A DNA stretch of 42,149 nucleotides from Gemmiger sp. An120 (GCF_002160955.1 NZ_NFLN01000022.1:1-42149), one strand, 5' to 3'. Numbered from the stretch's first letter, positions 16,180 through 25,574 are shown. Made by a program: numbers and translations. The notes: a model not told the origin generated them from the sequence alone.

Positions 16180-16293
16180 TTAGCCCTGGCGCTGTTTGTG
16201 CTTGGGGTTTTCGCAGATGACCATCACGCGGCCTTTGCGCTTGATGACCTTGCACTTTTCGCAAATGGGTTTCACGGAAGGCTTAACCTTCAT
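16180..16293 (-). CDS. rpmJ: 50S ribosomal protein L36
   Basis: A 37-residue protein with the L36 zinc ribbon: [20 protein letters not shown] at the start, then [17 protein letters not shown]. Cys12, Cys15, Cys28 and His33 are the metal ligands, so this is the zinc-containing form. AAGGAGG precedes the ATG. It lies in the usual place between infA and rpsM. Confidence 0.96.
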   Translation of the reverse strand: MKVKPSVKPICEKCKVIKRKGRVMVICENPKHKQRQG

Positions 16294-16322
16294 GATGACA
16301 AACCTCCTTTTGACAGGGCGCC

Positions 16323-16541
16323 TTACTTGGAGCGCCAGGTGATGCGGCCCTTGGTCAGATCATAGGGCGACATTTCCAGGGTGACCTTATCGCCGGGCAA
16401 AATGCGGATGAAGTTGGTGCGCAGTTTGCCGGAGATGTGTGCCAGCAGGCGGTGGCCGTTTTCCAGCTCCACCCGGAAGGTAGCGTTGGGCAGAGCCTCG
16501 ACCACGATACCCTCAACTTCGATGACGTCTTCTTTAGACAA
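16323..16541 (-). CDS. infA: Translation initiation factor IF-1
   Basis: IF-1 is a 72-residue OB-fold protein that blocks the 30S A site during initiation. Landmarks are [35 protein letters not shown] and [18 protein letters not shown]. The start codon is TTG at 16541, preceded by GAGGAGG at ideal distance; no ATG in frame would give the conserved N-terminus. It follows the KOW gene by 12 bases. Confidence 0.96.
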   Translation of the reverse strand: MSKEDVIEVEGIVVEALPNATFRVELENGHRLLAHISGKLRTNFIRILPGDKVTLEMSPYDLTKGRITWRSK

Positions 16542-16553
16542 GCTCTTACCTCC

Positions 16554-16814
16554 TCATGCGTTCACGCATGCCGCCTGGCCTTCAAAGGCCTCGATGGCGG
16601 CTTTGAGCTGATTGTCGCCGGCGAGACACTCGCCTTGCAGGACGGTGGCGGTGGGGGCCACATGCCTCTCCTTCTTCCGCTTTGGATTCGCGAGCGTGCG
16701 GCGTGAGCCGTCCGCCAGGAGAAGAATCTGGCCTTCCACGGCCAGAACCGCGAAGGTATGGCCCTTATCCCGCCCGGCCAGGGAGCGGACAAGCTGTCCT
16801 TTTACAAACTGCAT
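16554..16814 (-). CDS. KOW domain-containing RNA-binding protein
   Basis: An 86-residue protein starting MQFVKGQLVRSLAGRDKGHT, a KOW motif (G-x-x-V-x-S-x-AGRD-K-G) like that of eukaryotic L14e/L6e ribosomal proteins. ADGSRRTLANPKRKKERHV supplies a basic RNA-binding surface. Genes of this type occur between map and infA in many Clostridia and Bacilli and are thought to work in translation or ribosome assembly; the exact role is unknown. Its start overlaps the map stop region by 13 bases, indicating coupling, and GGGAGGAG lies upstream of the ATG. Confidence 0.85.
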   Translation of the reverse strand: MQFVKGQLVRSLAGRDKGHTFAVLAVEGQILLLADGSRRTLANPKRKKERHVAPTATVLQGECLAGDNQLKAAIEAFEGQAACVNA

Positions 16815-17575
16815 GTCGGCTCCTCCCAGCCCAGGGTCAGGATCTCGGGGCCGGCGGGCAGGATGGCCACGGTGTGCTCAAAGTGAGCAGAAAGACCGCC
16901 GTCCGCCGTTTTTACCGTCCAACCGTCGGGTAACGTGATGACGGAGTGATGCTTTTGGTTGACCATCGGCTCGATGGCCAGGGTCATCCCGCCCACAAGG
17001 CGGGGGCCCCGGCCGGCGGTGCCGAAATTGGGGACCTCCGGGTCCTCATGCAGCTCGCGGCCCACTCCGTGGCCCACAAAGCTGCGCACGACCGAAAAGC
17101 CGTTTTGCTCCACATAGGACTGCACGGCGTGGCTGATGTCCCCCACCCGGTTGCCGCACACCGCAGCGGCAATGCCGCGGTGCAGGCTTTCGCGGGTGAC
17201 GTCCAGCAGCCGCTGGGCCTCCAGGTCGATCTTGCCGCACCCGAAGGTGCAGGCGTTGTCGCCGTTGAAGCCGTCGATGGCAGCCCCGGTGTCAATGCTG
17301 ACGATATCGCCCGGGCGGATCTGGCGCTTATGGGAAGGGATGCCGTGGATCACCTCATCGTTGATGCTGATGCAGGCGGTACCCGGGAACCCGTACAGCC
17401 CCTTGAAGTTGGGGCGGGCGCCCTTGCCCTTGATATAGTCGAACAGAATCTTATCCAGGTCGGCGGTCGTCATGCCCGCCTCAATGGATTCGCCCGCGAG
17501 GCGAAGCGCCGCTGCACTGATCGCGCAGGCCCGGCGCATAGCCGCCAGCTCGTGGGCATTCTTGATCTGGATCAC
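16802..17575 (-). CDS. map: Methionine aminopeptidase, type I
   Basis: The enzyme removes the initiator methionine from nascent proteins. The 257-residue protein shows the pita-bread fold's metal ligands in order: Asp in VSIDTGAAIDG, Asp in FNGDNACTF, His in FVGHGVGRELHEDP, Glu in TLAIEPMVN and Glu in SAHFEHTVAI. It has no N-terminal zinc-finger extension, so it is the short type Ia. The start codon is GTG at 17575, three bases after the adk stop, with GGAGG inside the end of adk; the two are probably translated together. Confidence 0.96.
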   Translation of the reverse strand: MIQIKNAHELAAMRRACAISAAALRLAGESIEAGMTTADLDKILFDYIKGKGARPNFKGLYGFPGTACISINDEVIHGIPSHKRQIRPGDIVSIDTGAAIDGFNGDNACTFGCGKIDLEAQRLLDVTRESLHRGIAAAVCGNRVGDISHAVQSYVEQNGFSVVRSFVGHGVGRELHEDPEVPNFGTAGRGPRLVGGMTLAIEPMVNQKHHSVITLPDGWTVKTADGGLSAHFEHTVAILPAGPEILTLGWEEPTCSL

Positions 17576-17578
17576 GAT

Positions 17579-18211
17579 TTACGCCTCCAGAGCTTTCATC
17601 AGCAGCGCGGTGGTATCGGCAATCTCCTCCTGGCCTTCCACCACCACCAGCTTACCCCGCTGGCGGTAGAAGTCGATCAGGGGCTCGGTCAACTCGTGGT
17701 AGACCTTGAGCCGCTCCAGCACCGTGGCGGGCTCGTCATCCTTGCGGATGATCAGAGCGCCGCCGCACCGGTCACATTTGTCCGGCTGGCTGCTGGGTTT
17801 GAAGGCGGTGTGGTAGGAAGCGCCGCAGGCGCTGCACACCCGGCGGCCGCTCAGACGCTCGATGATCTTCTCGTCGGCGACTTCGATATCCACAACCTTG
17901 TCGATGCGCACGCCCATGGTCTCCAGGGCCTCGGCCTGGGCCACCGTGCGGGGCACGCCGTCCAGGATGAAGCCGTTCTGGCAATCGGGCTCGGCCAGGC
18001 GCTCCTTGATGATGCCGATGATCACATCGTCGGGGACCAGGGCGCCGGAATCGATGTAGCTCTTGGCCTTAACGCCCATCTCGGTGCCTTCCTTGACTGC
18101 CGCGCGGATGATGTTACCCGTGCTGATGGCGGGAATATTCAGCTTTTCGCAGACTACTTCCGCCTGCGTGCCTTTGCCGGCGCCCGGGGCGCCCAACAGA
18201 ATCAGATTCAT
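17579..18211 (-). CDS. adk: Adenylate kinase (zinc-lid type)
   Basis: The enzyme interconverts ATP + AMP and 2 ADP. The 210-residue protein has the P-loop GAPGAGKGTQ (7-16), the AMP-binding SGALVPDDVII and DGVPRTVAQAEAL segments, and a long LID. The LID carries four cysteines (C126, C129, C146, C149; VCSACG and CDRCGG) that bind structural zinc, as in Gram-positive adenylate kinases. It lies between secY and map as in the classical Bacillus spc-alpha arrangement. Confidence 0.97.
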   Translation of the reverse strand: MNLILLGAPGAGKGTQAEVVCEKLNIPAISTGNIIRAAVKEGTEMGVKAKSYIDSGALVPDDVIIGIIKERLAEPDCQNGFILDGVPRTVAQAEALETMGVRIDKVVDIEVADEKIIERLSGRRVCSACGASYHTAFKPSSQPDKCDRCGGALIIRKDDEPATVLERLKVYHELTEPLIDFYRQRGKLVVVEGQEEIADTTALLMKALEA

Positions 18212-18241
18212 AGCGCTTTACGTCCCCTTTCGATATTTAGT

Positions 18242-19534
18242 TTACTGCAGGAAGCCCTTGTGGTGACGCATCACCATGAAGCTTTCCATGCTGCGGGAGG
18301 TGTCCAGGGCCACGCCTACCACGATCAGCAGGCTGGTACCGCCCAGCTGGATGGGAAGGCCGCTCACGTTGCCCAGGAGAATGGGCAGCACGGCGACCAC
18401 GCCCAGGAACAGGGCGCCCACCAGGGTGATCTTGCCCAGTACCTTGGTGATGAAATCGCTGGTCGGCTTGCCGGGACGGTAGCCGGGGATCGCGCCGTTG
18501 TTCTGGCGCAGATTGTTGGCGATCTCAACCGGGTTGTACTGGATGGCCACGTAGAAGTAGTTGAAGCCGATGATCAGCAGCAGGTAGAACACCATGTAAC
18601 CCCAGCCGCGGGCACTGAAGAAGTTGAAGAACGCGGTCCAGTAGGGGTGAGCAGCGGCATCCAGGTTGATGAAGCCGCCGATGGTGCCGGGGATGCTGCA
18701 CAGGGCGCTGGCGAAGATGACGGGCATAACGCCGCTCATGTTCACCTTGATGGGAATGTGGCTGGACTGGCCGCCGTACATCTTGCGGCCCACCACACGC
18801 TTGGCGTACTGCACCGGCAGGCGGCGTTCGGCGTTGGTCAGGATGACCACGAACACCACGGCAGCCAGGGCGAGGATGATCACGCCCGGGAAGGCCAGGT
18901 AGTACAGAGGCTGGGTAGCAGCCTTGGTCAGGATGCTGTTGACAGCGGTGACCACGTTGCTCCAGTTGGCGATGATGCCGGTGAAGATCAGCAGGGAAAC
19001 ACCGTTGCCGATGCCCTTGCTGTCCACCTGCTCGCCCAGGAAGGTGGCCAGCTGCGCGCCAGCCGTAAAGCACAGGATGATGACCACGGCCACGAACCAG
19101 GCCTGCCAGCCGGTGACGCTCAGAGCGCCCAGGTTGCGCAGCACGAAGTAGTAACCGATGGACATACCCAGGGCGATGCCGCCGCTGGCGTATTTGGTGA
19201 TGCGGGTGAGTTTGCGGCGGCCCTCTTCACCCTCCTTGCTCAGCCGCTCCAGGGCCGGGATGGCCACCGTGAGCAGCTGAATGATGATGGAGGAGTTGAT
19301 GTAGGGGGAAACGCCCAGGGCGAACAGCGTGCACTGCGACAGAGCAGAGCCGGACATCATGTTCAGGTAGTCCAGCATATTGCCGGTGCCGAACCAGGCG
19401 TCCAGCACCGAGGCATCCACGTAGGGCACCGGCACCGCACAGCCCAGGCGGAAGATGACCAGGATCAGCAGCGTATACAGGATGCGCTTGCGAAGCTCCT
19501 CCACCTTCCACGCGTTGCGGAACGTCTCAAACAC
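18242..19534 (-). CDS. secY: Protein translocase subunit SecY
   Basis: SecY is the channel subunit of the SecYEG translocon in the cytoplasmic membrane. The 430-residue protein has ten transmembrane segments, starts MFETFRNAWKVEELRKRILY, and keeps the plug region after FGTGNMLDYLNMMSGSAL, INSSIIIQLL in segment 2, and the cytosolic loop PGYRPGKPTSDFI before segment 9. The start codon is GTG, one base after the rplO stop, so translation is very likely coupled to L15. Confidence 0.97.
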   Translation of the reverse strand: MFETFRNAWKVEELRKRILYTLLILVIFRLGCAVPVPYVDASVLDAWFGTGNMLDYLNMMSGSALSQCTLFALGVSPYINSSIIIQLLTVAIPALERLSKEGEEGRRKLTRITKYASGGIALGMSIGYYFVLRNLGALSVTGWQAWFVAVVIILCFTAGAQLATFLGEQVDSKGIGNGVSLLIFTGIIANWSNVVTAVNSILTKAATQPLYYLAFPGVIILALAAVVFVVILTNAERRLPVQYAKRVVGRKMYGGQSSHIPIKVNMSGVMPVIFASALCSIPGTIGGFINLDAAAHPYWTAFFNFFSARGWGYMVFYLLLIIGFNYFYVAIQYNPVEIANNLRQNNGAIPGYRPGKPTSDFITKVLGKITLVGALFLGVVAVLPILLGNVSGLPIQLGGTSLLIVVGVALDTSRSMESFMVMRHHKGFLQ

Positions 19535-19535
19535 C

Positions 19536-19976
19536 TCAGATCACCTCGGCCTTTCCGCCCGCCTTTTCGATCTTCTCCTTGGCAGAGGCAGTGTAGGCGG
19601 CGACCTTCACGGTCAGGGCCTTGGTCAGTTCACCATTGCCCAGAACCTTGACGCCGTCCAGGCTCTTCTTGATCAGGCCGCAGTCCAGCAGGGCCTGGGT
19701 GTCCACCACGCTGCCCTCAGCGAACTTCTTGTCCAGGTCGCTGATCTTAACGGTAGCATACTCGGTGGCGAAAATGTTGTTGAAACCGCGCTTGGGCAGA
19801 CGACGCTGCAGAGGCATCTGGCCGCCTTCGAACCCGGCCTTCTTGACGCCGGAGCGGGCTTTCTGGCCCTTGTGGCCGTAGCCGGCGGTCTTGCCGTTGC
19901 CGCTGCCGTGGCCGCGGCCTTTGCGCTTGGCCGCGGTGTTCGCGCCCTGCGCGGGCTGTAATTCATGAAGCTTCAT
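19536..19976 (-). CDS. rplO: 50S ribosomal protein L15
   Basis: L15 is a late-assembly protein of the large subunit. The 146-residue protein has the Gly/Lys-rich N-terminal extension ([20 protein letters not shown]) and the [20 protein letters not shown] motif, then a C-terminal globular domain. It lies between rpmD and secY. Confidence 0.97.
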   Translation of the reverse strand: MKLHELQPAQGANTAAKRKGRGHGSGNGKTAGYGHKGQKARSGVKKAGFEGGQMPLQRRLPKRGFNNIFATEYATVKISDLDKKFAEGSVVDTQALLDCGLIKKSLDGVKVLGNGELTKALTVKVAAYTASAKEKIEKAGGKAEVI

Positions 19977-19996
19977 GTGCTTGCACCTCCTTGCCT

Positions 19997-20239
19997 TTAC
20001 GCTTTGGTAACCAGGACCATGTGGCTGATCTTGGCGATCTTGCCGTTGGTCTGGGCGTTGTCGGGCTGCACGGTCACATCGCCGATCTTCTTCAGGCCCA
20101 GGCTCTGGGCGGTGGCGATCTGCTTCTCGCTGCGGCCGGACAGGCTGCGGGTCAGCTTGATGGTCAGGCTGGCAGCCTTCTTAACAGCGGGCTTCTTGGC
20201 CGCAGGCTTCTTAGCCGCGGGCTTCTTGGTTTCTGCCAT
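19997..20239 (-). CDS. rpmD: 50S ribosomal protein L30 with Lys/Ala/Pro N-terminal extension
   Basis: The L30 core begins at about residue 24 ([20 protein letters not shown]) and runs through [18 protein letters not shown] to the end, matching the family's normal 58-60 residues. The total is 80 residues because of an N-terminal tail made of three KKPA(A/V)-type repeats. The repeats are also visible in the DNA as near-identical 15-base units (about 20176-20226). A proper ribosome binding site precedes the ATG at 20239, so the tail is probably translated. Its role is unknown; an rRNA-binding disordered tail is a reasonable guess. Confidence 0.92.
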   Translation of the reverse strand: MAETKKPAAKKPAAKKPAVKKAASLTIKLTRSLSGRSEKQIATAQSLGLKKIGDVTVQPDNAQTNGKIAKISHMVLVTKA

Positions 20240-20253
20240 TGTTAGCTGCCTCC

Positions 20254-20757
20254 TTACTCAAACAGTTCTTTCACGGTCTTACCGCGCTTGGCAGCCACTT
20301 CCTCAGCGCTGACCAGGCTGCACAGGCCGTTGAAGGTGGCGGTGACCACGTTGCAGGGGTTGTTGGAGCGCAGGCTCTTGGTACGGATGTCCTTGATGCC
20401 GGCAGCTTCCAGAACCGCACGCACCGGGCCGCCGGCGATAACGCCGGTGCCTTCGGGAGCCGGACGCATCAGCACGCGGCCAGCGCCGAACTCGCCCACG
20501 ATCTCGTGGGGGATGGTGGTGCCCTTCATGGCAATCTTGTGCATGTTCTTCTTGGCAGCCTCAAGGCCCTTGCGGATCGCTTCGGGAACCTCACCGGCCT
20601 TGCCCATGCCAAAACCGATGGTGCCTTTGCCGTCGCCCACAACGACCAGGGCGCTGAACTTCATTACGCGGCCACCTTTGACGGTCTTGGATACGCGGTT
20701 GATGGCGACGACTTTTTCCAGCATGCCGTCATCGACTTCACGATTTCTTCTTTCCAT
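20254..20757 (-). CDS. rpsE: 30S ribosomal protein S5
   Basis: S5 lies at the mRNA entry side of the 30S subunit and affects decoding accuracy. The 167-residue protein has the N-terminal dsRBD-like domain ([40 protein letters not shown]) and the C-terminal domain ([20 protein letters not shown]). It is in standard position between rplR and rpmD. Confidence 0.98.
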   Translation of the reverse strand: MERRNREVDDGMLEKVVAINRVSKTVKGGRVMKFSALVVVGDGKGTIGFGMGKAGEVPEAIRKGLEAAKKNMHKIAMKGTTIPHEIVGEFGAGRVLMRPAPEGTGVIAGGPVRAVLEAAGIKDIRTKSLRSNNPCNVVTATFNGLCSLVSAEEVAAKRGKTVKELFE

Positions 20758-20771
20758 CTGTATCCTCCTCC

Positions 20772-21131
20772 TTACAGCTGCAGGCCGCCTTCGCGGGCGC
20801 CCTCAGCCAGAGCTTTCACGCGGCCGTGGTACACGAAGCCGCCGCGGTCGAACACGACGACCTTGATGCCTTTTTCCAGAGCGCGCTCGGCGATCTTGCG
20901 ACCGACCTTGCCGGCAGCCTCAATGTTGCCGCCGAAGCCCTCGAAGTCCTTGTCCATGGTGGACGCGCTGCACAGGGTAACGCCAGCCACATCGTCGATG
21001 ATCTGGGCGTAGATGTGCTTGGAGGAGCGGAATACATCCAGACGGGGCCGCTCAGCGGTGCCGCTGATCTTACCGCGCACACGGCGGTGACGGCGCAGAC
21101 GCGCAACGTTCTTATCAGGTTTATTAACCAT
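20772..21131 (-). CDS. rplR: 50S ribosomal protein L18
   Basis: L18 binds 5S rRNA together with L5 and places it in the central protuberance. The 119-residue protein has the basic N-terminus with [20 protein letters not shown] and the core [15 protein letters not shown], ending [20 protein letters not shown]. Standard position after rplF. Confidence 0.98.
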   Translation of the reverse strand: MVNKPDKNVARLRRHRRVRGKISGTAERPRLDVFRSSKHIYAQIIDDVAGVTLCSASTMDKDFEGFGGNIEAAGKVGRKIAERALEKGIKVVVFDRGGFVYHGRVKALAEGAREGGLQL

Positions 21132-21149
21132 TGTCTTTCACTCCTTCCC

Positions 21150-21692
21150 TTATTTGCCCTTACCGGCTTTGCCCTCTTTGCGGATGATGTGCTCGCCCGC
21201 ATAGCGGATGCCCTTGCCCTTGTACGGCTCAGGCGGACGCTTCTCGCGGACTTCCGCCGCGAACTGGCCGACCTTCTGCTTGTCGATGCCCTTGATGATG
21301 ATGGTGTTGGCATCGGGAGCGTCGATCTTGATGTCGTCGGTCTCGCTGACGATGACCTGATGGCTGTAGCCCAGGTTCATCACCAGGTTGGTGCCCTGCT
21401 TGGCCACACGGTAGCCAACGCCCTGCACTTCCAGCTTCTTCTCGAAGCCGTGCATAACACCTTCCACCATGTTGCTGATGTTGGTGCGGGTCAGGCCGTG
21501 CAGGCTGCGGGCCTGCTTCTCGTCATTGGGGCGGGTAACCAGAACTTCGCCAGCCTCGACCTTAACGGTCATGAGGGGGTGGAAGTTGGAATGCAGGGTA
21601 CCCTTGGGGCCCTTCACCGTGATGGCGTTGCCCTCAACGGCAACTTCCACGCCGGCGGGGATGACGATGGGTTTTCTTCCAATTCTCGACAT
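21150..21692 (-). CDS. rplF: 50S ribosomal protein L6
   Basis: L6 sits near the factor-binding stalk base. The 180-residue protein starts MSRIGRKPIVIPAGVEVAVE; an in-frame start eight codons earlier lies inside the end of rpsH and is not used, since GAAAGGGG precedes this ATG. Both alpha/beta repeats are present, and the C-terminal KPPEPYKGKGIRY-type motif appears as KRPPEPYKGKGIRYAGE. Confidence 0.97.
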   Translation of the reverse strand: MSRIGRKPIVIPAGVEVAVEGNAITVKGPKGTLHSNFHPLMTVKVEAGEVLVTRPNDEKQARSLHGLTRTNISNMVEGVMHGFEKKLEVQGVGYRVAKQGTNLVMNLGYSHQVIVSETDDIKIDAPDANTIIIKGIDKQKVGQFAAEVREKRPPEPYKGKGIRYAGEHIIRKEGKAGKGK

Positions 21693-21709
21693 TGTCTTAT
21701 ACCCCTTTC

Positions 21710-22108
21710 TTACCACACAAAGGCGAGAACTTCACCGCCGACGTTGGCAGCGCGGGCAGCCTTGTCGGTCATGACGCCTTTAGAAGTGGAGATGATCGCG
21801 GTGCCCAGGCCCTTCATGACCCGGGGCATATCTTCGCAGTTGGTGTAGATGCGCAGGCCGGGCTTGGACACGCGGCGCAGGCCGGAGATAACGGGGACGC
21901 CGTTCTCCTGATACTTCAGGGTCAGGCGCAGGGTCCCCTGCTTGTTGTCTTCGATCATCTGCACACCCTTGATGTAGCCCTCGTCAACCAGGATCTGGCA
22001 AATTGCCTTTTTCAGGTTGGAAGCGGGAACTTCGACAGAAGGGTGTTTGGCAGTGCTGGCGTTGCGGATGCGGGTGAGCAGGTCCGCGATAGGATCGGTG
22101 ATTTGCAT
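21710..22108 (-). CDS. rpsH: 30S ribosomal protein S8
   Basis: S8 organises the central domain of 16S rRNA and in E. coli represses the spc operon. The 132-residue protein starts [18 protein letters not shown] and ends with the conserved [20 protein letters not shown] and VLAFVW. It follows rpsN after a 70-base gap. Confidence 0.98.
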   Translation of the reverse strand: MQITDPIADLLTRIRNASTAKHPSVEVPASNLKKAICQILVDEGYIKGVQMIEDNKQGTLRLTLKYQENGVPVISGLRRVSKPGLRIYTNCEDMPRVMKGLGTAIISTSKGVMTDKAARAANVGGEVLAFVW

Positions 22109-22178
22109 GCCACTAACCTCCTTAAGGTTCTTCGTTTCGTAATTTCAGGCTTTTCGGCCTGTTTGGTAAAAGCCGAAT

Positions 22179-22364
22179 TTACCAGCTGGCTTTCTTCACG
22201 CCGGGGATCTCGCCCTTGTAAGCGAGCTCACGGAAGCAGATACGGCAGATGCCGTACTTGCGCAGGTAGGCGTGGGGACGGCCGCAGATTTTGCAGCGGT
22301 TGTAGGCGCGGGTAGAGAACTTGGGCTCGCGCTGCTGCTTGATTTTCATAGAAGTCTTAGCCAT
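22179..22364 (-). CDS. rpsN: 30S ribosomal protein S14, type Z
   Basis: A 61-residue zinc-binding S14 with two CxxC pairs ([11 protein letters not shown] and [10 protein letters not shown]; Cys24, Cys27, Cys40, Cys43). This short form replaces the ~100-residue zinc-free S14. The ending is [11 protein letters not shown], normal for the family. A zinc-free paralogue, if any, lies outside this window. Confidence 0.97.
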   Translation of the reverse strand: MAKTSMKIKQQREPKFSTRAYNRCKICGRPHAYLRKYGICRICFRELAYKGEIPGVKKASW

Positions 22365-22379
22365 CGTGCGTTTCCTCCC

Positions 22380-22919
22380 TTAGTTGGCGAAGGGGGCGCC
22401 CAGAGCCTTCAGCAGCTCCTTGGCCTCTTCGTCGGTTTTGGCGGTGGTGACGAAGCAGATGTCCATGCCGCGCACCGCGTCGATCTTTTCGTAATCGATC
22501 TCAGGGAAGATCAGCTGCTCCTTGATGCCCACGGCGTAGTTGCCGCGGCCGTCGAAGGAGTTGCCGTTGATGCCGCGGAAGTCACGCACGCGGGGCAGAG
22601 CCACGCTGAACAGACGATCCACGAACTCGTACATACGCTCGCCGCGCAGGGTGACCTTCGCGCCGATGGGCATGCCTTCGCGCAGCTTGAAGTTCGCAAC
22701 GCTCTTCTTGGCGCGGCAGACCACGGCCTTCTGGCCGGTGATCTGAGCCAGATCGCTCAGGATGGCGTCCATCATCTTGACGTTGTCCTTGGCGTCGCCG
22801 CAGCCAACGTTGATAACGACCTTATCCAGCTTGGGGATCTGCATCACGCTCTTGTACCCAAACTTGCTCATCAGGGCGGGAGCGACTTCATTCACATACT
22901 TTTCTTTCAAACGTGCCAT
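22380..22919 (-). CDS. rplE: 50S ribosomal protein L5
   Basis: L5 binds 5S rRNA and contacts the P-site tRNA from the central protuberance. The 179-residue protein keeps [55 protein letters not shown] and the C-terminal [20 protein letters not shown]. Standard length and position. Confidence 0.98.
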   Translation of the reverse strand: MARLKEKYVNEVAPALMSKFGYKSVMQIPKLDKVVINVGCGDAKDNVKMMDAILSDLAQITGQKAVVCRAKKSVANFKLREGMPIGAKVTLRGERMYEFVDRLFSVALPRVRDFRGINGNSFDGRGNYAVGIKEQLIFPEIDYEKIDAVRGMDICFVTTAKTDEEAKELLKALGAPFAN

Positions 22920-22935
22920 GTGTCACTTACCTCCC

Positions 22936-23250
22936 TTACAGCTCGGCGCCGCACTTGCGGCACACGCGCACATTCTTGCCGTCCTTGACGGAGTGGGCCA
23001 CGCGGGTGGCCTTGCCGCACTTGGGGCATACGGGCATGACCTTGCAGGCGTACATAGCGCCCTCGGCCTTCACGATGCCGCCCTGCTCGCCCTGACGGCG
23101 AGGCTTGACGTGCTTGGTAACCATGTTGCGGCCTTCAACGATGACCTTGCCCTCCTTGGGGCTCACAGCGAGCACCTTGCCGGTCTGGCCCTTGTCCTTG
23201 CCGCTGATGATCATAACGGTGTCGCCGGTTTTAACATGAAGATTGTTCAT
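22936..23250 (-). CDS. rplX: 50S ribosomal protein L24
   Basis: L24 starts 50S assembly at the tunnel exit. The 104-residue protein has the KOW domain (VKTGDTVMIISGKDKGQTGK) and a C-terminal zinc-ribbon-like end with cysteines in VCPKCGKA and VCRKCGAEL, which suggests bound zinc. Position between rplN and rplE is standard. Confidence 0.97.
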   Translation of the reverse strand: MNNLHVKTGDTVMIISGKDKGQTGKVLAVSPKEGKVIVEGRNMVTKHVKPRRQGEQGGIVKAEGAMYACKVMPVCPKCGKATRVAHSVKDGKNVRVCRKCGAEL

Positions 23251-23263
23251 TCTTAAAACCTCC

Positions 23264-23632
23264 TTACAGCGATTCGGGAGCCAGGCTCAGGATCTTCAGG
23301 TAGCCGTTCTCGCGCAGCTCGCGCGCCACGGGCCCAAAGATACGGGTGCCTCGCGGATTCTTGTCGTCACGGATGATAACGGCGGCGTTCTCATCGAAAC
23401 GGATGTAGCTGCCGTCCTCACGGCGCAGGCCATGCTTGCTGCGAACGATCACAGCCTTGACCACGTCGCCTTTCTTCACGGTGCCGCCCGGGGCCGCCTT
23501 CTTGACGGAAGCCACCACGACGTCGCCGATGTTGGCATATCTCTTGCGGGAGCCGCCCAGCACACGGATGCACATTAACTCCTTGGCACCGGTGTTGTCG
23601 GCCACTTTGAGATACGTTTGCATCTGAACCAT
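23264..23632 (-). CDS. rplN: 50S ribosomal protein L14
   Basis: L14 forms intersubunit bridges and binds the silencing factor RsfS in other bacteria. The 122-residue protein starts [20 protein letters not shown] (most homologues have MIQ) and keeps [20 protein letters not shown] and the C-terminal [14 protein letters not shown]. Standard length and position. Confidence 0.98.
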   Translation of the reverse strand: MVQMQTYLKVADNTGAKELMCIRVLGGSRKRYANIGDVVVASVKKAAPGGTVKKGDVVKAVIVRSKHGLRREDGSYIRFDENAAVIIRDDKNPRGTRIFGPVARELRENGYLKILSLAPESL

Positions 23633-23662
23633 TGCCAGATCCTCCTTTTCAAAGTATCAGGC

Positions 23663-23917
23663 TTATTTCGCCTTTTCTACGATCTCGACCAGGCGCCACC
23701 GCTTGTCCTTGGACAGGGGGCGGGTCTCCATGATGCGCACGCGGTCGCCCACGCGGCACTCGTTCTTTTCGTCATGCGCCTTGAACTTGACGGTGCGCTT
23801 CAGGATCTTCTTGTACAGGGGATGCTGAACGCTGTCCTTGACGGCCACGACGATGGTTTTGTCCATCTTATCGGAGACAACGGTGCCCACACGGGTCTTT
23901 CTCAAATTGCGTTCCAT
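23663..23917 (-). CDS. rpsQ: 30S ribosomal protein S17
   Basis: S17 is an OB-fold primary binder of 16S rRNA. The 84-residue protein starts [20 protein letters not shown] and keeps [20 protein letters not shown] and [20 protein letters not shown]. It sits between rpmC and rplN. Confidence 0.98.
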   Translation of the reverse strand: MERNLRKTRVGTVVSDKMDKTIVVAVKDSVQHPLYKKILKRTVKFKAHDEKNECRVGDRVRIMETRPLSKDKRWRLVEIVEKAK

Positions 23918-23930
23918 CGTTTACTCCTCC

Positions 23931-24116
23931 TCACGCTTTCTCCGCCAGGACGGTCAGCACGCGGGCGATGTCCTTGCGGACGATCTCCATACGGCCGGGG
24001 TTGTCCAGCTGATTGATGGTGTGCTGGAAGCGCAGGTTGAACAGCTCTTCTTTCAGCTCAGCCAGCTTCTTGTTCAGCTCGGCACTGGACATATCACGCA
24101 GTTCTGCGGCTTTCAT
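23931..24116 (-). CDS. rpmC: 50S ribosomal protein L29
   Basis: L29 is a 61-residue two-helix protein at the tunnel exit that helps dock SRP and trigger factor. It contains [20 protein letters not shown] and the conserved [18 protein letters not shown]. The ATG overlaps the rplP stop by one base (TGATG), so translation is coupled. Confidence 0.97.
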   Translation of the reverse strand: MKAAELRDMSSAELNKKLAELKEELFNLRFQHTINQLDNPGRMEIVRKDIARVLTVLAEKA

Positions 24117-24538
24117 CAGGCTTCAACCTCCTCTTCACGCATTGCGAATTTGCACTTGACCGGCAGCTTGTGCATGGCCAGGCGCAGCGCCTCGCGGGCG
24201 ACGGCCTCATCCACATCGGCCAGCTCGAACAGTACGCGGCCGGGCTTAACCACGGCCACCCAGTACTCCGGAGAACCTTTACCGGAACCCATGCGGGTCT
24301 CGGCCGGCTTCTCGGTAACGGGCTTGTCGGGGAAGATCTTGATCCAAACCTTACCGCCACGCTTGATGTAACGGGTCATGGCGATACGGGCAGCCTCGAT
24401 CTGACGGCTGTCGATCCAGCCGGGCTCGAGGGCAACAAGGCCGTACTGGCCCTGGTTGACGGTGTTGCCGCGCATGGCCTTACCGGTCATGCGGCCGCGA
24501 TGGACGCGGCGGTATTTAACGCGCTTAGGCAGTAACAT
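24116..24538 (-). CDS. rplP: 50S ribosomal protein L16
   Basis: L16 organises the A-site side of the peptidyl transferase region. The 140-residue protein starts [20 protein letters not shown]; upstream in-frame codons lie within rpsC and are not used. It keeps GYGL-type [20 protein letters not shown] and [20 protein letters not shown]. Start and stop overlap the flanking genes by one base each, so rpsC-rplP-rpmC look translationally chained. Confidence 0.97.
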   Translation of the reverse strand: MLLPKRVKYRRVHRGRMTGKAMRGNTVNQGQYGLVALEPGWIDSRQIEAARIAMTRYIKRGGKVWIKIFPDKPVTEKPAETRMGSGKGSPEYWVAVVKPGRVLFELADVDEAVAREALRLAMHKLPVKCKFAMREEEVEA

Positions 24539-25224
24539 TACTTGTTGCCTCCTTCCTTGCGGGATGCGGGCTTGGCGCCCTTCAGAACCTCGCCCTTGTA
24601 GATCCACACCTTGACGCCGATCTTGCCGTAGGTGGTGTCGGCCTCAGCGAAGCCGTAGTCGATGTCGGCGCGCAGGGTCTGCAGGGGGATGGTGCCCTCA
24701 TGGTAGTGCTCGGTGCGGGCGATGTCCGCGCCGCCCAGACGGCCGGAAACCTGGGTCTTGATACCCTTGGCCCCGCGCTGCATAGCGCGGCCCATGCACT
24801 GCTTCATCGCGCGGCGGAAGCCGATGCGGCGCTCCAGCTGAGCGGCGATGTTCTCGGCCACCAGCTGAGCGTTGGTGTCCATGTTCTTGACTTCCACGAT
24901 GTTCAGGTTGACGCTCTTGCCGATCATCTTCTCCAGCTGAACGCGGAGCTTCTCGATCTCGGCGCCGCCCTTGCCGATCACCATGCCGGGCTTGGCGCAG
25001 TACAGGTTGATGCGAACCTTCGGAGCGCCGGTCTGGTTGTCGACGGTGCGCTCGATTTCGATCTTGGGCAGGCCCGCGTCGAACAGCTGCTTCTTCAGGG
25101 TCTTACGGATCTTGTAATCCTCGACCAGGGTGTCGCCGAACTCCTTCTTGGAAGTAAACCAGCGGCTGTCCCAATCTTTAATTACGCCCACGCGCAGACC
25201 GTGGGGATTGACTTTCTGGCCCAT
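24538..25224 (-). CDS. rpsC: 30S ribosomal protein S3
   Basis: S3 lines the mRNA entry tunnel and has helicase-associated function. The 228-residue protein starts [20 protein letters not shown], contains the KH domain [16 protein letters not shown] (about residues 82-97), and ends with the C-terminal domain [15 protein letters not shown] followed by a basic tail. Standard position after rplV. Confidence 0.98.
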   Translation of the reverse strand: MGQKVNPHGLRVGVIKDWDSRWFTSKKEFGDTLVEDYKIRKTLKKQLFDAGLPKIEIERTVDNQTGAPKVRINLYCAKPGMVIGKGGAEIEKLRVQLEKMIGKSVNLNIVEVKNMDTNAQLVAENIAAQLERRIGFRRAMKQCMGRAMQRGAKGIKTQVSGRLGGADIARTEHYHEGTIPLQTLRADIDYGFAEADTTYGKIGVKVWIYKGEVLKGAKPASRKEGGNK

Positions 25225-25238
25225 TGTTTACCTCCTCC

Positions 25239-25574
25239 TTACTCTTTCTCTTTCAGAACGACGGTCACGTGGCTGGTCCGCTTCAGGATGCGGTAGGCAC
25301 GGCCGTGGTCGCGGGGCATGATGCGCTTCAGGGTGGGGCCGGGGGTGACAAAGCACTCGGCCACGTACAGGTTGTTCTTGTCCATGTTGTGGTTGGTTTC
25401 CGCGTTCGCGGCAGCAGACTTCACCAGCTTCAGAAGGGGCTCACAAGCGGCCTTCGGGGTGTACTGCAGGATCGCCAGCGCCTTGTCCAGAGGCTGATTG
25501 CGGATCAGATCCAGCACGATCGAGACCTTCCGGGGGCTGATGCGGGCGTATCGAAGATGTGCCCTAGCTTCCAT
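25239..25574 (-). CDS. rplV: 50S ribosomal protein L22
   Basis: L22 reaches into the exit tunnel with a beta-hairpin; mutations there affect macrolides. The 111-residue protein has [20 protein letters not shown], the hairpin segment [20 protein letters not shown], and the terminal [11 protein letters not shown]. Standard place between rpsS and rpsC. Confidence 0.98.
   Translation of the reverse strand: MEARAHLRYARISPRKVSIVLDLIRNQPLDKALAILQYTPKAACEPLLKLVKSAAANAETNHNMDKNNLYVAECFVTPGPTLKRIMPRDHGRAYRILKRTSHVTVVLKEKE

Noticed and set aside
16946-19651. Plus-strand open frame of about 900 codons opposite map, adk and secY
   Set aside because: Antisense to three universal genes; same biased composition and no recognisable domain.
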